Positions 53,197-62,462 are shown, numbered from the stretch's first letter. The stretch is 64,000 bases of DNA from Massilia mucilaginosa (GCF_011682145.1 NZ_WHJH01000014.1:1-64000), one strand, 5' to 3'. Made by a program: numbers and translations. The notes: generated by a model not told the origin, from the sequence alone.

Positions 53197-53220
53197 TGGC
53201 TTTTTCCTTATGTAAGCGCA

Positions 53221-53634
53221 TCAGAGGATGCGGCCCGCCAGTGCTGTCTTGATCACGCTGCTTGCATGCAGGGCTCCAAGCACAAAAATGGATTCGATGG
53301 TTGCCAGCGCCAGCTCTACCGAGACGTCGCTGGCGATGCTTGCCATGCCCAGTACCTGGATCTGCAACCGTTCGCCCGCCGCCAGCGCCGCTTCGAGGTC
53401 GGCCCGGGAATAATGATGCATTCCCAGCACCAGGCTCTTGCGCGCCACCGTTTGCCGGACCACTTCGGCATGGGTATTGAGCTGATTGCGGATCGCCGTG
53501 CGGATCAGGTCGGTCCGGTTCGAATAGAAGCCTTCACTGACCAGGAGGTCGATCTGGCCAAGATCGATCAAGCCCAGGTTGATGGTGATTTTTTCCGATT
53601 CGGCAGGTTTCAGTTTCAGGTCGCGGGCGTTCAT
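53221..53634 (-). CDS. CopG/ribbon-helix-helix-like protein
   Basis: A 137-residue protein. Residues ~15-55 ('KITINLGLIDLGQIDLLVSEGFYSNRTDLIRTAIRNQL') show the beta-strand/helix/helix pattern of ribbon-helix-helix regulators. The remaining part ('HHYSRADLEAALAAGERLQIQVLGMASIASDVSVELALATIESIFVLGAL') is a C-terminal domain of unknown role. As the first gene of a pair with the PHA depolymerase, it may autoregulate the pair. Confidence 0.75.
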   Translation of the reverse strand: MNARDLKLKPAESEKITINLGLIDLGQIDLLVSEGFYSNRTDLIRTAIRNQLNTHAEVVRQTVARKSLVLGMHHYSRADLEAALAAGERLQIQVLGMASIASDVSVELALATIESIFVLGALHASSVIKTALAGRIL

Positions 53635-53777
53635 ATGTCTCCAATATCATCTGCGTGGCATCCGTACGCCATCTGTATGGATGGTAGTCTACCCCTGTGA
53701 GCTTCTCAGTCAAGCGCGATTCGTCTGAATGCGATAATGACGTTTTTATGTATCAATCCCGTCACAGCGGAGAAACG

Positions 53778-54143
53778 ATGGCAAACATTACAGGAATCGA
53801 CCACGTGCAGATTGCGATGCCGGTCGGCGCGGAAGACGCCGCGCGCGCCTTCTACAACGGCGTGCTGGGCCTGCCCGAAGTGCCCAAGCCCGCCCACCTG
53901 GCCGTGCGCGGCGGCGCCTGGTTCCAGTGCGGCAGCGCCCAGTTGCACCTGGGGGCCGACAGCGCTTTCCAGCCCGCCAAAAAAGTACACCCGGCCTTGA
54001 TCGTCGCCGGTTTCGATGCGTTCGTCGGTGCGTTGAGGGGTGCTAACGTGGATGTCCAGATAGAAGAGATGGTGGACGGACTGCAACGCGCCACCGTGAA
54101 CGATCCCTTCGGAAACAAAGTCGAGCTCATCGAGCAACGTTAA
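53778..54143 (+). CDS. VOC (glyoxalase/bleomycin-resistance) family protein
   Basis: A 121-residue single-module vicinal-oxygen-chelate protein ('GIDHVQIAMPVGAEDAARAFYNGVLGLPEVPKP', 'VNDPFGNKVELIE'). GGAGA lies upstream of the ATG at 53778. Earlier in-frame starts exist but lack this. The His and Glu metal ligands (GIDHVQ, VELIE) are present. The substrate is unknown. It starts a run of plus-strand genes to 57258. Confidence 0.85.
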   Translation: MANITGIDHVQIAMPVGAEDAARAFYNGVLGLPEVPKPAHLAVRGGAWFQCGSAQLHLGADSAFQPAKKVHPALIVAGFDAFVGALRGANVDVQIEEMVDGLQRATVNDPFGNKVELIEQR

Positions 54144-54162
54144 AAGAAGGCATAATCCGCGC

Positions 54163-54606
54163 ATGAGTCCCGACCTGCAAGCCGGCTTCCGCTTCGAGTG
54201 GAGCTACACCGTTCCGGCGCGCGCCAGCGTGCCGCAGCTGTACCACGACACCGGTTTCTGCCTCGACATGCCCGACGTGCTGGCCACCGGCTACCTGGTC
54301 GGCATGATGGAACTGGCCTGCGTGCACGGCGTCATGCCGTTCATGGACTGGCCGCGCGAGCAAAGCCTGGGCACGATGGTGCACTTTTCCCATTTTGCGC
54401 CGACCCCGCCCGGCATGACCCTGGCTGTCAAGGGCGAGGTGCTGGAAGTCGACGGCCGCCGCCTGCTGTTCCGCGTGGAAGCGTGGGACGGCGTCGAGCG
54501 CATCTGCGAAGGCACCCACGAGCGCCATGTGATCGACCCGGTGCGCTTCAACGCGAAGGTCGCCGCCAAGGCGGCCGCCGCGCTCAACCCCATGGGGGCC
54601 GCATGA
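54163..54606 (+). CDS. Hotdog-fold thioesterase (FlK-like)
   Basis: A 147-residue predicted acyl-CoA thioesterase. 'VLATGYLVGMMELACVHGVMPFM', 'SLGTMVHFSHFAPTPPGMTLAVKGEVLEVDGRRLLFRVEAWDG' and 'HERHVI' follow the fluoroacetyl-CoA-type thioesterase pattern. It starts 19 bp after the VOC gene, and its stop overlaps the DUF1289 start by 4 bp. The substrate is not known. Confidence 0.85.
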   Translation: MSPDLQAGFRFEWSYTVPARASVPQLYHDTGFCLDMPDVLATGYLVGMMELACVHGVMPFMDWPREQSLGTMVHFSHFAPTPPGMTLAVKGEVLEVDGRRLLFRVEAWDGVERICEGTHERHVIDPVRFNAKVAAKAAAALNPMGAA

Positions 54607-54809
54607 ATCCCGAACTGCAGACGCCGGTGCCGTCCCCCTGCATCAGCCTGTGCGAAATGGCGCCCGATACCGCTTCCTGCAAGGGGCTGTGCCGCGGCTG
54701 CCTGCGCACCCTCGATGAAATTGTCGCCTGGGGCACTGCCGCGGATGAGTACAAACGCGCGGTCTGGGCCGAAATCCGCCGCCGTGAATCCGAACTGGAC
54801 TTCGACTAA
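54603..54809 (+). CDS. DUF1289 family protein
   Basis: A 68-residue small protein with the conserved cysteine pattern 'PCISLCEMAPDTASCKGLCRGCLRTLDEIVAW' of DUF1289, a presumed metal-binding family. An ATGA overlap with the thioesterase upstream and zero gap to the membrane-protein gene downstream place it in one operon. Confidence 0.9.
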   Translation: MNPELQTPVPSPCISLCEMAPDTASCKGLCRGCLRTLDEIVAWGTAADEYKRAVWAEIRRRESELDFD

Positions 54810-55253
54810 ATGAATTTCTACACTCCGCAGCAAGCCGTTACCGGCCCCGCCTACGGGACCGGCTTCAAAGTCTTCGCCACCATCGTCACCGTGGTGCTGC
54901 TGGTGTACGCCGCCAGCGTGGCCTGGCGCTTTCCGCTGCCCTCGTTCGGGATGGGCGTCAAGGCGCTGCTGGTGGGCGCCATCGTCATGCTGGGCGTCAG
55001 CTATTACTGGTTCCTGCGCGCCACCACCACGGTGGACGCCACCGGCATCCGCCAGACCTGGCTGTACGACAAGCAGGTCGAATGGCGCGACGTGCGCGGC
55101 GCCAAGATGATCGGCATTCCCTACTTTTCGTGGCTGTTCCCGCCGCGCATGGTTGTGCGAACCGGCAATTCCTTCACCACCTTCAATGGCGGCTCGCAAG
55201 CCGTCCTGATCGAGTTCGCCAAGATCTCGCTCGCGTTTCAAATGAAAAAATGA
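54810..55253 (+). CDS. Conserved inner-membrane protein with PH-like tail
   Basis: A 147-residue protein. Two transmembrane helices (about residues 19-40 and 48-68) are followed by a soluble ~75-residue domain ('TTVDATGIRQTWLYDKQVEWRDVRGAKMI', 'RMVVRTGNSFTTFNGG') that resembles bacterial PH-like domains. The start abuts the previous stop. The stop overlaps the next ATG (ATGA). The function is unknown. Confidence 0.75.
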   Translation: MNFYTPQQAVTGPAYGTGFKVFATIVTVVLLVYAASVAWRFPLPSFGMGVKALLVGAIVMLGVSYYWFLRATTTVDATGIRQTWLYDKQVEWRDVRGAKMIGIPYFSWLFPPRMVVRTGNSFTTFNGGSQAVLIEFAKISLAFQMKK

Positions 55254-56206
55254 GTTCCCCCATGAGTGCAATGTTAAATCCCGACCCGGCGCGCTTGCCG
55301 GCGTCGATGCAGGTGTTCGAACGCGGCTGGCTGTCGTCCAACAATGTGCTGTTTACCGGGGCCGGCGAAGCCACCCTGATCGACAGCGGCTACAAGACCC
55401 ACGTGCCGCAGACGCTGGCGCTGGTCGGCCACGCGCTCGGCGAGCGGCCTTTGGCGCGCGTCATCAACACCCACCTGCATTCGGACCACTGCGGCGGCAA
55501 TGCGGCCCTCCAGGCGCGCTACGGCTGCCGCATCGGCGTTCCCGTGGCCGAGGCCGGCAATGTGGCGGCCTGGGACGAGGACGCGCTCAGTTTCAAGGCC
55601 ACCGGCCAGCAGTGCGAGCCGTTCAAGGCCGACTTTAGCGTGTCGCCCGGCGACCAGCTGGAACTGGGCGGCAAGCTGTGGCAGGCGCTGGGCGCGCCCG
55701 GGCATCATCCGCATTCGCTGATCTTCTTTTGCCCGAGCGAAGGCATCGTCATTTCCGCCGACGCCTTGTGGCGCAACGGTTTCGGCGTGATTTTTCCCGA
55801 GCTCGACGGTGAATCGGGCTTCCTGGAGGCACGCGCCACGCTCGACCTGATCGACAGCCTGGACGCCCGCCTCGTCATTCCCGGCCACGGCGCCATGTTC
55901 ACCGACGTCCAGCCGGCGTTGAAGCGGGCGTTCACGCGCCTCGACTTTCTCGAAGCCGATCCGCTGCGCAATTCCGAAAACGCGGTCAAGGTCATCCTCA
56001 AGTTCCTGCTGCTCGAACGCCAGCGCATCAGCCTGGCGGACGTGGCGGGCATGTTCGCCACCATTCCCGTGCTCGAAGGCGCGCGCGCACGCCACCTGCA
56101 GCGTTTCGAGACCTCCGGCCAGATGGCCGACTGGGCCGTGCAATCGCTGGTGCGGGCCGGTGCGGCCAAGCGCGATGGTGAAGAACTGGTCAACAGCGAC
56201 CTGTAA
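55250..56206 (+). CDS. Metallo-beta-lactamase-fold hydrolase
   Basis: A 318-residue MBL-superfamily hydrolase. The zinc motif H-L-H-S-D-H is in 'VINTHLHSDHCGGNAAL', a third-ligand His in 'GAPGHHPHSLIFF', the Asp in 'ISADALWRNGFG' and the last His in 'VIPGHGAMF'. A C-terminal ~90-residue helical region follows. ATGs at 55250 and 55262 are both possible; 55250 gives an ATGA overlap with the upstream gene. The substrate is unknown (glyoxalase II-like or lactonase-like). Confidence 0.88.
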   Translation: MSSPMSAMLNPDPARLPASMQVFERGWLSSNNVLFTGAGEATLIDSGYKTHVPQTLALVGHALGERPLARVINTHLHSDHCGGNAALQARYGCRIGVPVAEAGNVAAWDEDALSFKATGQQCEPFKADFSVSPGDQLELGGKLWQALGAPGHHPHSLIFFCPSEGIVISADALWRNGFGVIFPELDGESGFLEARATLDLIDSLDARLVIPGHGAMFTDVQPALKRAFTRLDFLEADPLRNSENAVKVILKFLLLERQRISLADVAGMFATIPVLEGARARHLQRFETSGQMADWAVQSLVRAGAAKRDGEELVNSDL

Positions 56207-56252
56207 ACACATTCCTGCCGAGTTTTCAAGCACGGTCGTACTTTTTTCGCAC

Positions 56253-56258
56253 TATAAT
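56253..56258 (+). promoter_or_regulatory. Possible -10 hexamer upstream of the nitronate monooxygenase gene
   Basis: TATAAT matches the sigma-70 consensus exactly and lies 46 bp before the favoured ATG at 56305. No convincing -35 is found at 17 bp. It overlaps an alternative ATG at 56257, which argues against translation starting there. Confidence 0.4.
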
Positions 56259-56304
56259 GGATGAGAATTTGCTTCCATCCACTTTTTTCGATTGCGAGAC
56301 CGAC

Positions 56305-57258
56305 ATGGCATTGCCCGCCGCGCTGCAAAACCTCACCCTTCCCGTCATTGGATCGCCGATGTTCATCGCCAGCGGACCCGCGCTGGTGGCGGCGCAGTGC
56401 AAGGCTGGGATCGTCGGTTCCTTCCCCGCGCTCAACGCCCGTCCGGCCGAGCTGCTCGACACCTGGCTGACCGACCTCAAGCAGGAACTGGCCGATTACC
56501 AGGCTGCCAACCCGGGCGCCAGGGTGGGGCCGATCGCCGTCAACCAGATCGTGCACCAGTCCAACGACCGCCTGGAACACGACGTCGCGATGTGCGTCAA
56601 GCATCAGGTGCCGATCATCATCTCCTCGCTGCGCGCGCCGCCGAAAGAAATGCTCGACGCCATCCACAGCTATGGCGGAATCGTGCTGCACGATGTGGTG
56701 TCGATCCGGCATGCCGAAAAGGCGCTGGAAGCGGGCGTCGATGGCTTGATCCTGGTCGCTGCCGGTGCTGGCGGCCACGCCGGGCCGTTGTCGCCGTTCG
56801 CGCTGGTGGGCGAGGTGCGTAAATTCTTCCATGGCCCGGTGGCTTTGTCGGGTGCGATCGCCACCGGCGACGCGATTCTGGCGGCGCAGGCGATGGGCGC
56901 CGATTTCGCGTACATCGGCTCGCGCTGGCTGGCGACCAGGGAATCGAACGTGACCGACGAATACCGCGACGCGATCGTGGAATCGGCGGCGGCCGATATT
57001 GTGTACACGAACTTGTTCACCGGCGTACACGGGAACTATCTGAAGAAATCGATCATCAACGCCGGGCTCGATCCGGATGCCCTGCCGGAATCGGACAAGT
57101 CGAAGATGAGCTTCGGTTCGGGCAGCGCCAAGGCCTGGCGCGATATCTGGGGTGCCGGGCAGGGCGTGGGGATGATGAATGATGTGCCGACGGTCGCCGA
57201 CATGGTGGCGCGCCTCAAGGAAGAATACGACGCCGCGCGCGCGCGGCTGGCGCTGTAA
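56305..57258 (+). CDS. Nitronate monooxygenase (NPD/2-nitropropane dioxygenase family)
   Basis: A 317-residue FMN-dependent TIM-barrel enzyme. 'LPVIGSPMFIASGPALVAAQCKAGIVGSFPALN', 'GIVLHDVVSIRHAEKALEAGVDGLILVAAGAGGHAG' (with the conserved His) and 'ALSGAIATGDAILAAQAMGADFAYIGSRWLAT' are strong family matches. It likely oxidises alkyl nitronates, which detoxifies propionate-3-nitronate-like compounds. The ATG at 56305 begins the conserved region. A start at 56257 is doubtful because it overlaps a TATAAT. Confidence 0.88.
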   Translation: MALPAALQNLTLPVIGSPMFIASGPALVAAQCKAGIVGSFPALNARPAELLDTWLTDLKQELADYQAANPGARVGPIAVNQIVHQSNDRLEHDVAMCVKHQVPIIISSLRAPPKEMLDAIHSYGGIVLHDVVSIRHAEKALEAGVDGLILVAAGAGGHAGPLSPFALVGEVRKFFHGPVALSGAIATGDAILAAQAMGADFAYIGSRWLATRESNVTDEYRDAIVESAAADIVYTNLFTGVHGNYLKKSIINAGLDPDALPESDKSKMSFGSGSAKAWRDIWGAGQGVGMMNDVPTVADMVARLKEEYDAARARLAL

Positions 57259-57307
57259 TCGCAAAGCGGTTGGGTGAGGGCGCGATCGATTATCGCTAGT
57301 CTCAAGA

Positions 57308-57350
57308 CCGTCGTCCCCGCGCCGAGGGCCGCCTTGGCGCGGGGCGACGG
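57308..57350. terminator. Bidirectional hairpin between nitronate monooxygenase and GH19 genes
   Basis: A long GC-rich stem (57308-57323 with 57336-57350, one bulged T) lies between two convergent genes. It begins 49 bp after one stop and ends 2 bp from the other. There is no clear T-tract on either strand, so efficiency is uncertain. Confidence 0.6.
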
Positions 57351-57352
57351 CT

Positions 57353-58825
57353 CTACTGGAGTTTGACCTTCCAGTTATCCTGCACGCACTTGACATAGTT
57401 ATCCGCAATCAGCGCACTATACGGCGTCTGGTAACTCACCAGCTGGCACTGATTCTGCCCGCCCTCATTCCAGTTCTTCTCCCAGTAAATGCTGTACGAC
57501 GCCGAGCTCGACGGCCCGAAGCGCTGCATGGTGGCGCACGATAACTGCTCCGCCCCCGCATTCCACCCCAGCTCGCCCGCAAACTGCTTGTAGTAGTTGA
57601 TGCGGTTCTGCGCCGCCGCCTTTTCCGTCCCCTGTCCGCACTCGGCATTGATGATCATGATGGTCGTGGCGAAGTTGTTCCCCGCCCCGGCCGCGCGGTC
57701 GGCCGCGTTCGGCACCCAGGTCCCGTCGATCACATGCAGCATCGACGGCTTCGGTGGCTGCGGATACACAAAGAAAAACGTCGCCGACGCCAGATTCAGC
57801 CACGTCGACGCCACCCGGTCCGGGTCGCGCAGCAGCACCGATTGATCGCCGCCGAACATGATCTGCGAGAACGGCCCGTAGTTGTAGTTGTACGACAGCT
57901 GCTTGGCCCCGCGTCCGAAATACTTCTTGAAGCTGCCGTCCGCATTCTTGCCGCAAGTCCAGACCGAATTGAACACCGGATCGGCGCACTCGGCGTTGTA
58001 GCCGCAGCCGGCACCGGTTTCGTCGCAGCCCAGTTCGCGCAGGTACTTCAAGCCCTGGCGCCACTCGGGAAGCGTGCTGCTCGCGTTGTGTTCGCCCGTT
58101 TCTTGCGCGAAGTGCGCGAACATGGTCGCCAGCGTGTGGCGGCAGATGCCGTCCGCATCGCGCCCGTCGGCGTAGTCGTCGCACAGGGCCGGAAACTTGG
58201 CCACCGCTTGCAGGAAGCGCTGGTAGGTATAGCTCGGCTCGCGCACGGCGAAGAAGTGATCCCATTTGGTCGCCGGCAGCAGCCGCTCGACGCGCTTGAC
58301 GTTGATCGGATTGGCGCTGCGTCCCGCAACCACTTGCTCGACGCCCGCGTTGTCCAGCGTGCGGATCGATGCCTTGACCGTGCGGAAGAAGGCGTTGTCG
58401 GTCAGCTGCGCTTCGCGCGCCTCGGCCTGCGCCCTGGTCGGAACGCCGCCGGGTGTCGGGGTTGGCGTTGGCGTCGGCGTCGGTGTTGGTGTTGGAGTCG
58501 GCGTCGGTGTCGGCGTCGGTACGGGCGGTGGCGTCGGCGTTGGTGTCAGCGGGATCAGCTCCCACGGTCCCCATTGCTCCGTCCCCGGCACATTCCCTTG
58601 GGTCCACCACTTCGCCTTGTAGACCTTGCTGTCGTAAATCACGCACATGCCGGCAGTAAATACCGCACTGGCGCTCCAGGCCGGACAGGCCGCATTCGCA
58701 CTGACATTCGACATCGCACGCGATCCGCTGTCGCTGCCCGTTGATTCTCCGCCACCATTGCCGCCGCAGCCGGCCAGCATGCCCGCGAGCAGTCCCAGCG
58801 CCAAGGTCGATAATTGCTGTTTCAT
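57353..58825 (-). CDS. GH19 chitinase lipoprotein with CBM5/12
   Basis: Predicted secreted or surface chitinase of 490 residues. A lipoprotein signal (LLAGMLAGC) ends near residue 20. A CBM5/12 chitin-binding module follows ('WSASAVFTAGMCVIYDSKVYKAKWWTQGNVPGTEQWGPWEL'), then a Thr-Pro linker (about 95-125) and a GH19 catalytic domain. That domain contains 'LATMFAHFAQETGEHN' (catalytic Glu region) and 'YFGRGAKQLSYNYNYGPFSQ' (chitinase 19 signature). GGAG precedes the ATG. A terminator-like hairpin lies 33 bp upstream, so it may have its own promoter or depend on read-through from the GH18 operon. Confidence 0.92.
   Translation of the reverse strand: MKQQLSTLALGLLAGMLAGCGGNGGGESTGSDSGSRAMSNVSANAACPAWSASAVFTAGMCVIYDSKVYKAKWWTQGNVPGTEQWGPWELIPLTPTPTPPPVPTPTPTPTPTPTPTPTPTPTPTPGGVPTRAQAEAREAQLTDNAFFRTVKASIRTLDNAGVEQVVAGRSANPINVKRVERLLPATKWDHFFAVREPSYTYQRFLQAVAKFPALCDDYADGRDADGICRHTLATMFAHFAQETGEHNASSTLPEWRQGLKYLRELGCDETGAGCGYNAECADPVFNSVWTCGKNADGSFKKYFGRGAKQLSYNYNYGPFSQIMFGGDQSVLLRDPDRVASTWLNLASATFFFVYPQPPKPSMLHVIDGTWVPNAADRAAGAGNNFATTIMIINAECGQGTEKAAAQNRINYYKQFAGELGWNAGAEQLSCATMQRFGPSSSASYSIYWEKNWNEGGQNQCQLVSYQTPYSALIADNYVKCVQDNWKVKLQ
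58452..58540 (-). repeat. Simple repeat encoding the Thr-Pro linker of the GH19 chitinase
   Basis: A near-perfect (ACNCCN)n tract on the coding strand encodes alternating Thr-Pro. It is interrupted only by third-base variation and a Pro-Pro-Val-Pro break. It is a typical flexible linker between binding and catalytic modules. Confidence 0.9.
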
Positions 58826-58857
58826 ATTTTCACTCCAGGAAATTGGATATCGGCCAG

Positions 58858-58892
58858 AAAAAACCCGGAAGCGCGCGCTGGCGTTTCCGGGT
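58858..58892 (-). terminator. Rho-independent terminator after the GH18 chitinase gene
   Basis: An 8-bp stem (ACCCGGAA/TTCCGGGT, 58863-58870 with 58885-58892), with further internal GC pairing, is followed on the minus strand by six T. It starts 26 bp beyond the GH18 stop and separates the GH18/cupin operon from the GH19 gene. Confidence 0.85.
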
Positions 58893-58917
58893 CCTTGGCT
58901 AGGTACTCAAGCGACGC

Positions 58918-61326
58918 TTACGGCAGCGCCACCGGCAGTTCCGGATACTCGTCCGCCAGCGCATAGCGCTTGCCGCCGACCGTGATCGCGTAGTTCGAGG
59001 GCCCCGAAATCGGCAACTGGTAGTTGAGCGTGAGCGATACCGACGCACCCGGCGCCAGTGCCTGCCATGCCGGAATCGTGAACTGCGCGCGGTTGAAGTT
59101 GGCCTTGAAGCCGCCGATGTTGTTCGGCCCCGTATACCCCGCCGCCGTCACTTTCAGCCCGTATCCCGACTGGTCGCTCATGTTGGCCGGCGCCGACACC
59201 GGATACGAAAACTCGACCACGCTGCCGCCCGGAATCGTGGTGGCCGACTTGTTGGTCACCGTCATCACCGGATTGATCGGGAAGTTGCTGTCGCCCAGCT
59301 TCCAGCCGCCCAGTTCGATGCTGACTTTGGCGCTGCTGGCAGGCACGGCCGTCTCGGCGCGCTTGTTGCCGTACGGCCCCGCCGCCTTGAAGGTGTTGAA
59401 GGTGTTGGTGGTCAGGGTGTTGCCCATCACGTACTGGCCCTTGCCGCCGTTCTTGCTGGCATCCCACGCGTAGTCGCCCGCCATCTCCCAGATCATGATG
59501 CCGCCGACGTTGTTGTCGACGATGTAGCGCGCCTTGGCATCCATCGATTGCGCCGTCTCGGTCGAGAGGAACACGCGGGTGGTCGGGTTCCACAGCCACG
59601 GCGCCGCCATGGTGGCGCTGTAGTTCGGCTGGTAGGTGCCGCGCAGGGTCTTGTCGGTCACCTTGTAGGCGTCCAGGTAGTCCGGCAGGATGGCTTTTTC
59701 CAGGTTCAGCGCGTGCCACAGCGGATTGCCGCCGCCGGGGATCGGCTGGCCGTTGACGTCCAGGTCGTGCCACAGGTTGTCGATGCCGACCGCGCCTTCG
59801 CCGCAGGTCTTGACGCCGGCGCAGGTCACGGTCGAGCTGACCAGCGCGGTGGTGCCCCACAGGCCGTTGGTGCCGCCGTTGACGTTCTTCCAGCCGCGTG
59901 TGTAGTACGGCACGCCCAGGTTGATGCGTCCGGCCTGCAAGGCGCCACGGTAGTAGCGGTACGACCAGTCGACGTTCAGGTAGCCGATGTTGGCGAACTG
60001 GTAGGCGTTGCCGGCGCGCAGTTCGGCATCGTTGCCGTCATCGAACAGGGCCGCGTTGGGACCGACGTACTGGTTCCAGCCGCCGTGCAGGTCGTAGCTC
60101 ATCAGGCTGGCGTAGTCGAGGTACTTCAGGCCCGACAGGTTTTCTTCCCCGCGCAAGATCCAGGCCGAGGCCGAACCGGCGATGGTCAGCATGTAGTATT
60201 TCTTGTCGGCCACCGCCGCCGTGTCGAGCTTGGTGCGCACCCTTTCCAGCAGCACGTTGTAGCTTTTCATCAGGCCGGCCAGGCGCGGTTTCGACATGCC
60301 GAAGTCGAGCGGGTTGCCGGCCTCGTTGTTGGTGGTCGGGTGCTCGTAGTCGATGTCGATGCCGTCGAAGAAGCGGTACTGGCGCAGGAACGCGACCATC
60401 GAGTCGGCCAGGGTGTCGATGCCGGCGCTGTTGAGCGAGCCGTCGGCGTTGGTGGTGGCCGTGTAGAAGCCGCCACTGCCCGCCCAGCCGCCCACCGAGA
60501 GCATGATCTTCACGTCCGGATGCTTGCGCTTGTATTGCGCCAGCATATTGAAGTGGCCCTTGTACGGCAGACTCGGGTCCATCGCGGCGGCCGGGTTCTC
60601 GGGCCAGGTGAGGCCAGTGTCCGGATTGGCCGGGCCGCTGCCGAGCAACAGCTTGGATGTGGCGGGATCGACCGCGGCGAAGGCGTAGTTGACGTGGGTG
60701 ATCTTGTCCCACGGGATGTTGTTGACGAGGTAGGAAGGCGTGCCATCCTTGCCCGTGCGCCAGCTGGTGAAGTAGCCGACGATGCGGCGATTCAGGCCGT
60801 GCGCGAGCACTTCGCGGCCGTTGGCGTCGTACACGCCGCAATACGGCACGTTGGGCACCTTGGAGGTCAGGCCGTCAGGGCGGCAGGCAACCGTCGGCGT
60901 TGGCGTCGGTGTCGGTGTCGGCGTCGGCGTCGGCGTTGGAGTAGGCGTCGGAGTCGGCGTCGGCGTTGGAGTAGGCGTCGGAGTCGGCGTCGGTGTTGGA
61001 GTAGGCGTTGGCGTCGGTGTTGGAGTAGGCGTTGGCGTCGGTGTTGGAGTAGGCGTCGGCGTCGTCGACAGCGCCCACGGTCCCCATTCCTCGGTGCCGG
61101 GGACATTGTTCTGTGTCCACCACTTCGCGGTGTAGGTCTTGCCCAGATGGCTGACGCAGGCGCCAGCCGTGTACACCTGGGTGGCGGACCATGCGCTGCA
61201 CACCACCACCTGGGCCAGCTGCTTCGATTCGCCGCCCTGGCCCTGAACGGCGTCAGGACCGCTGGCGCCTCCGCACGCTACCAGGGCGCTGCCGAGAAGG
61301 GCGCCCATCAAACGATTGATCGTCAT
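58918..61326 (-). CDS. GH18 chitinase with CBM5/12, long Thr-Pro linker and ChiC-like C-terminus
   Basis: An 802-residue secreted lipoprotein (signal ending LVAC). Modules in order: CBM5/12 (about 30-85), an unusually long Thr-Pro linker (about 87-145), and a GH18 barrel from '[13 protein letters not shown]' with catalytic Glu328 in D-G-I-D-I-D-Y-E. The barrel is followed by a C-terminal region after about residue 680 that resembles the chitinase C domain ('[22 protein letters not shown]'). ATG 61326 is favoured by GGAG 9 nt upstream; an alternative is 61344. It follows the cupin gene by 32 bp, so it is probably in one operon with it and the upstream GH18. Confidence 0.92.
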   Translation of the reverse strand: MTINRLMGALLGSALVACGGASGPDAVQGQGGESKQLAQVVVCSAWSATQVYTAGACVSHLGKTYTAKWWTQNNVPGTEEWGPWALSTTPTPTPTPTPTPTPTPTPTPTPTPTPTPTPTPTPTPTPTPTPTPTPTPTPTPTPTPTVACRPDGLTSKVPNVPYCGVYDANGREVLAHGLNRRIVGYFTSWRTGKDGTPSYLVNNIPWDKITHVNYAFAAVDPATSKLLLGSGPANPDTGLTWPENPAAAMDPSLPYKGHFNMLAQYKRKHPDVKIMLSVGGWAGSGGFYTATTNADGSLNSAGIDTLADSMVAFLRQYRFFDGIDIDYEHPTTNNEAGNPLDFGMSKPRLAGLMKSYNVLLERVRTKLDTAAVADKKYYMLTIAGSASAWILRGEENLSGLKYLDYASLMSYDLHGGWNQYVGPNAALFDDGNDAELRAGNAYQFANIGYLNVDWSYRYYRGALQAGRINLGVPYYTRGWKNVNGGTNGLWGTTALVSSTVTCAGVKTCGEGAVGIDNLWHDLDVNGQPIPGGGNPLWHALNLEKAILPDYLDAYKVTDKTLRGTYQPNYSATMAAPWLWNPTTRVFLSTETAQSMDAKARYIVDNNVGGIMIWEMAGDYAWDASKNGGKGQYVMGNTLTTNTFNTFKAAGPYGNKRAETAVPASSAKVSIELGGWKLGDSNFPINPVMTVTNKSATTIPGGSVVEFSYPVSAPANMSDQSGYGLKVTAAGYTGPNNIGGFKANFNRAQFTIPAWQALAPGASVSLTLNYQLPISGPSNYAITVGGKRYALADEYPELPVALP
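60893..61066 (-). repeat. Long simple repeat encoding about 28 Thr-Pro pairs
   Basis: About 170 bp of GT/GC-rich tract made of 6-bp and 12/30-bp higher-order repeats (for example GTCGGCGTTGGAGTAGGC on the plus strand). It codes for the Thr-Pro linker of the GH18 chitinase. The nested higher-order copies show recent slippage or duplication. Confidence 0.9.
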
Positions 61327-61358
61327 TTTTATTGTCTCCGTCATTCATGGTGTTCCCC

Positions 61359-62384
61359 CTAAAAATCATGATTCGGGGGATAGTTACTGTAGAAGTCGTT
61401 CGGCCACCGGAAATTGGTCGTCGACAGCGTCACCGAAATATCGAGCCCTTCCACGTAATGCCACCAGCCAACCGGCAGGAACAGGATCTCGCCCGGTTCC
61501 AGCACGCATTCGAGGACCTGCACCTCGGCCATGGCGGGAAAGCGCGCCAGGTCGATGTTGCGGGCGTCCACCTCGGTGAAGCAGTGCCGGTGGTTGTAGA
61601 TCCTTGGCGTGTCCGACGGCGCCATCAGCTTGATCTTCTTGCGCCCGACGATCTGGGCCATGAAGTTATTGGTCAGGTCGTGGTGGAACGGGGTTACCGT
61701 GCCGGCCGGGCCGAACCAGAAAAAGCCGCGCCGGCCCGGGTCGTCATCCAGGTACTCGGGCAGGGTGCCTACGTCCTCGAACAATTCCTTCAACGCCTCG
61801 CGGTTGAGCGAGTCGTTGTTGGCGGTCATGTAGAAGTCATTGGTGCGGCCGCTGGTGCGGACCATCTCCACGTACTCGCCGAAAGGCATCTTGCGCTTGT
61901 GGGCGATACTGTTGAGCTCGTATTGGGGATCGGCTTCGCGTCCGAACTGCACCTCGACCTCGCGTTCGCCGAAGCGCTCCGCAAAATAGTCGAGGTTCCA
62001 TTTCTGGCGTGCCGGGAAATGCTCCAGCATGCCGGTGATGATCACCGGCCGGTTGGTGCGGTAGTACTGTTGCAGGAAGTCCTCGCCGGAGAGCCGTTCC
62101 CGTCGTTCAATCCCCTCGTCGTACAGCCGGTTCAATTGCGACTGGATGTTGAGCACCCAGTCGCGCTTGTTGACCCGATTGGCCAGCCTGCGCGCAGCCT
62201 GCAAATACGGGCTGCGCAGCGCCGCGTCGATTTCGGTCCGGGCATTCGCCTGGGACAGGTTCGATTTGACCAGGATGGCGGCGATCGTCTCGGGCGGTGT
62301 GCCGAGCATGAGGTTTTCGGCGATCCAGCGGCGCCAGTCGTCGTTGAGCTGCATGGCCGGCTTCGCGTTCGATTGAATTTTCAA
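61359..62384 (-). CDS. Cupin-8/JmjC-like Fe(II)- and 2-oxoglutarate-dependent oxygenase
   Basis: A 341-residue protein. The C-terminal two-thirds is a cupin_8 domain: 'RPVIITGMLEHFPARQKWNLDYF', the metal site H-H-D in 'TPFHHDLTNNFMAQIVG', and 'PGEILFLPVGWWHYVEGLDISVTLS' with the distal His. The N-terminal ~100 residues are helical, as in cyclophane- or asparaginyl-hydroxylase-like relatives. The best start is TTG at 62384, because GGAG lies 7 nt upstream; the ATG at 62354 has no ribosome site. It lies between two GH18 genes on the same strand. The target is unknown. Confidence 0.8.
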   Translation of the reverse strand: MKIQSNAKPAMQLNDDWRRWIAENLMLGTPPETIAAILVKSNLSQANARTEIDAALRSPYLQAARRLANRVNKRDWVLNIQSQLNRLYDEGIERRERLSGEDFLQQYYRTNRPVIITGMLEHFPARQKWNLDYFAERFGEREVEVQFGREADPQYELNSIAHKRKMPFGEYVEMVRTSGRTNDFYMTANNDSLNREALKELFEDVGTLPEYLDDDPGRRGFFWFGPAGTVTPFHHDLTNNFMAQIVGRKKIKLMAPSDTPRIYNHRHCFTEVDARNIDLARFPAMAEVQVLECVLEPGEILFLPVGWWHYVEGLDISVTLSTTNFRWPNDFYSNYPPNHDF

Positions 62385-62462
62385 GAGGTTTCTCCAGGAG
62401 GTTGCGGGCATGGAGAAACCGGCCGCCTTGTGAGTCGGCAACCGGTCCCTCCGCTTAGCCGC

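Noticed and set aside
60893-61066. Short GT-rich repeats considered as a CRISPR or noncoding satellite
   Set aside because: The tract is in frame in the GH18 chitinase and translates to a Thr-Pro linker like those of the other two chitinases.
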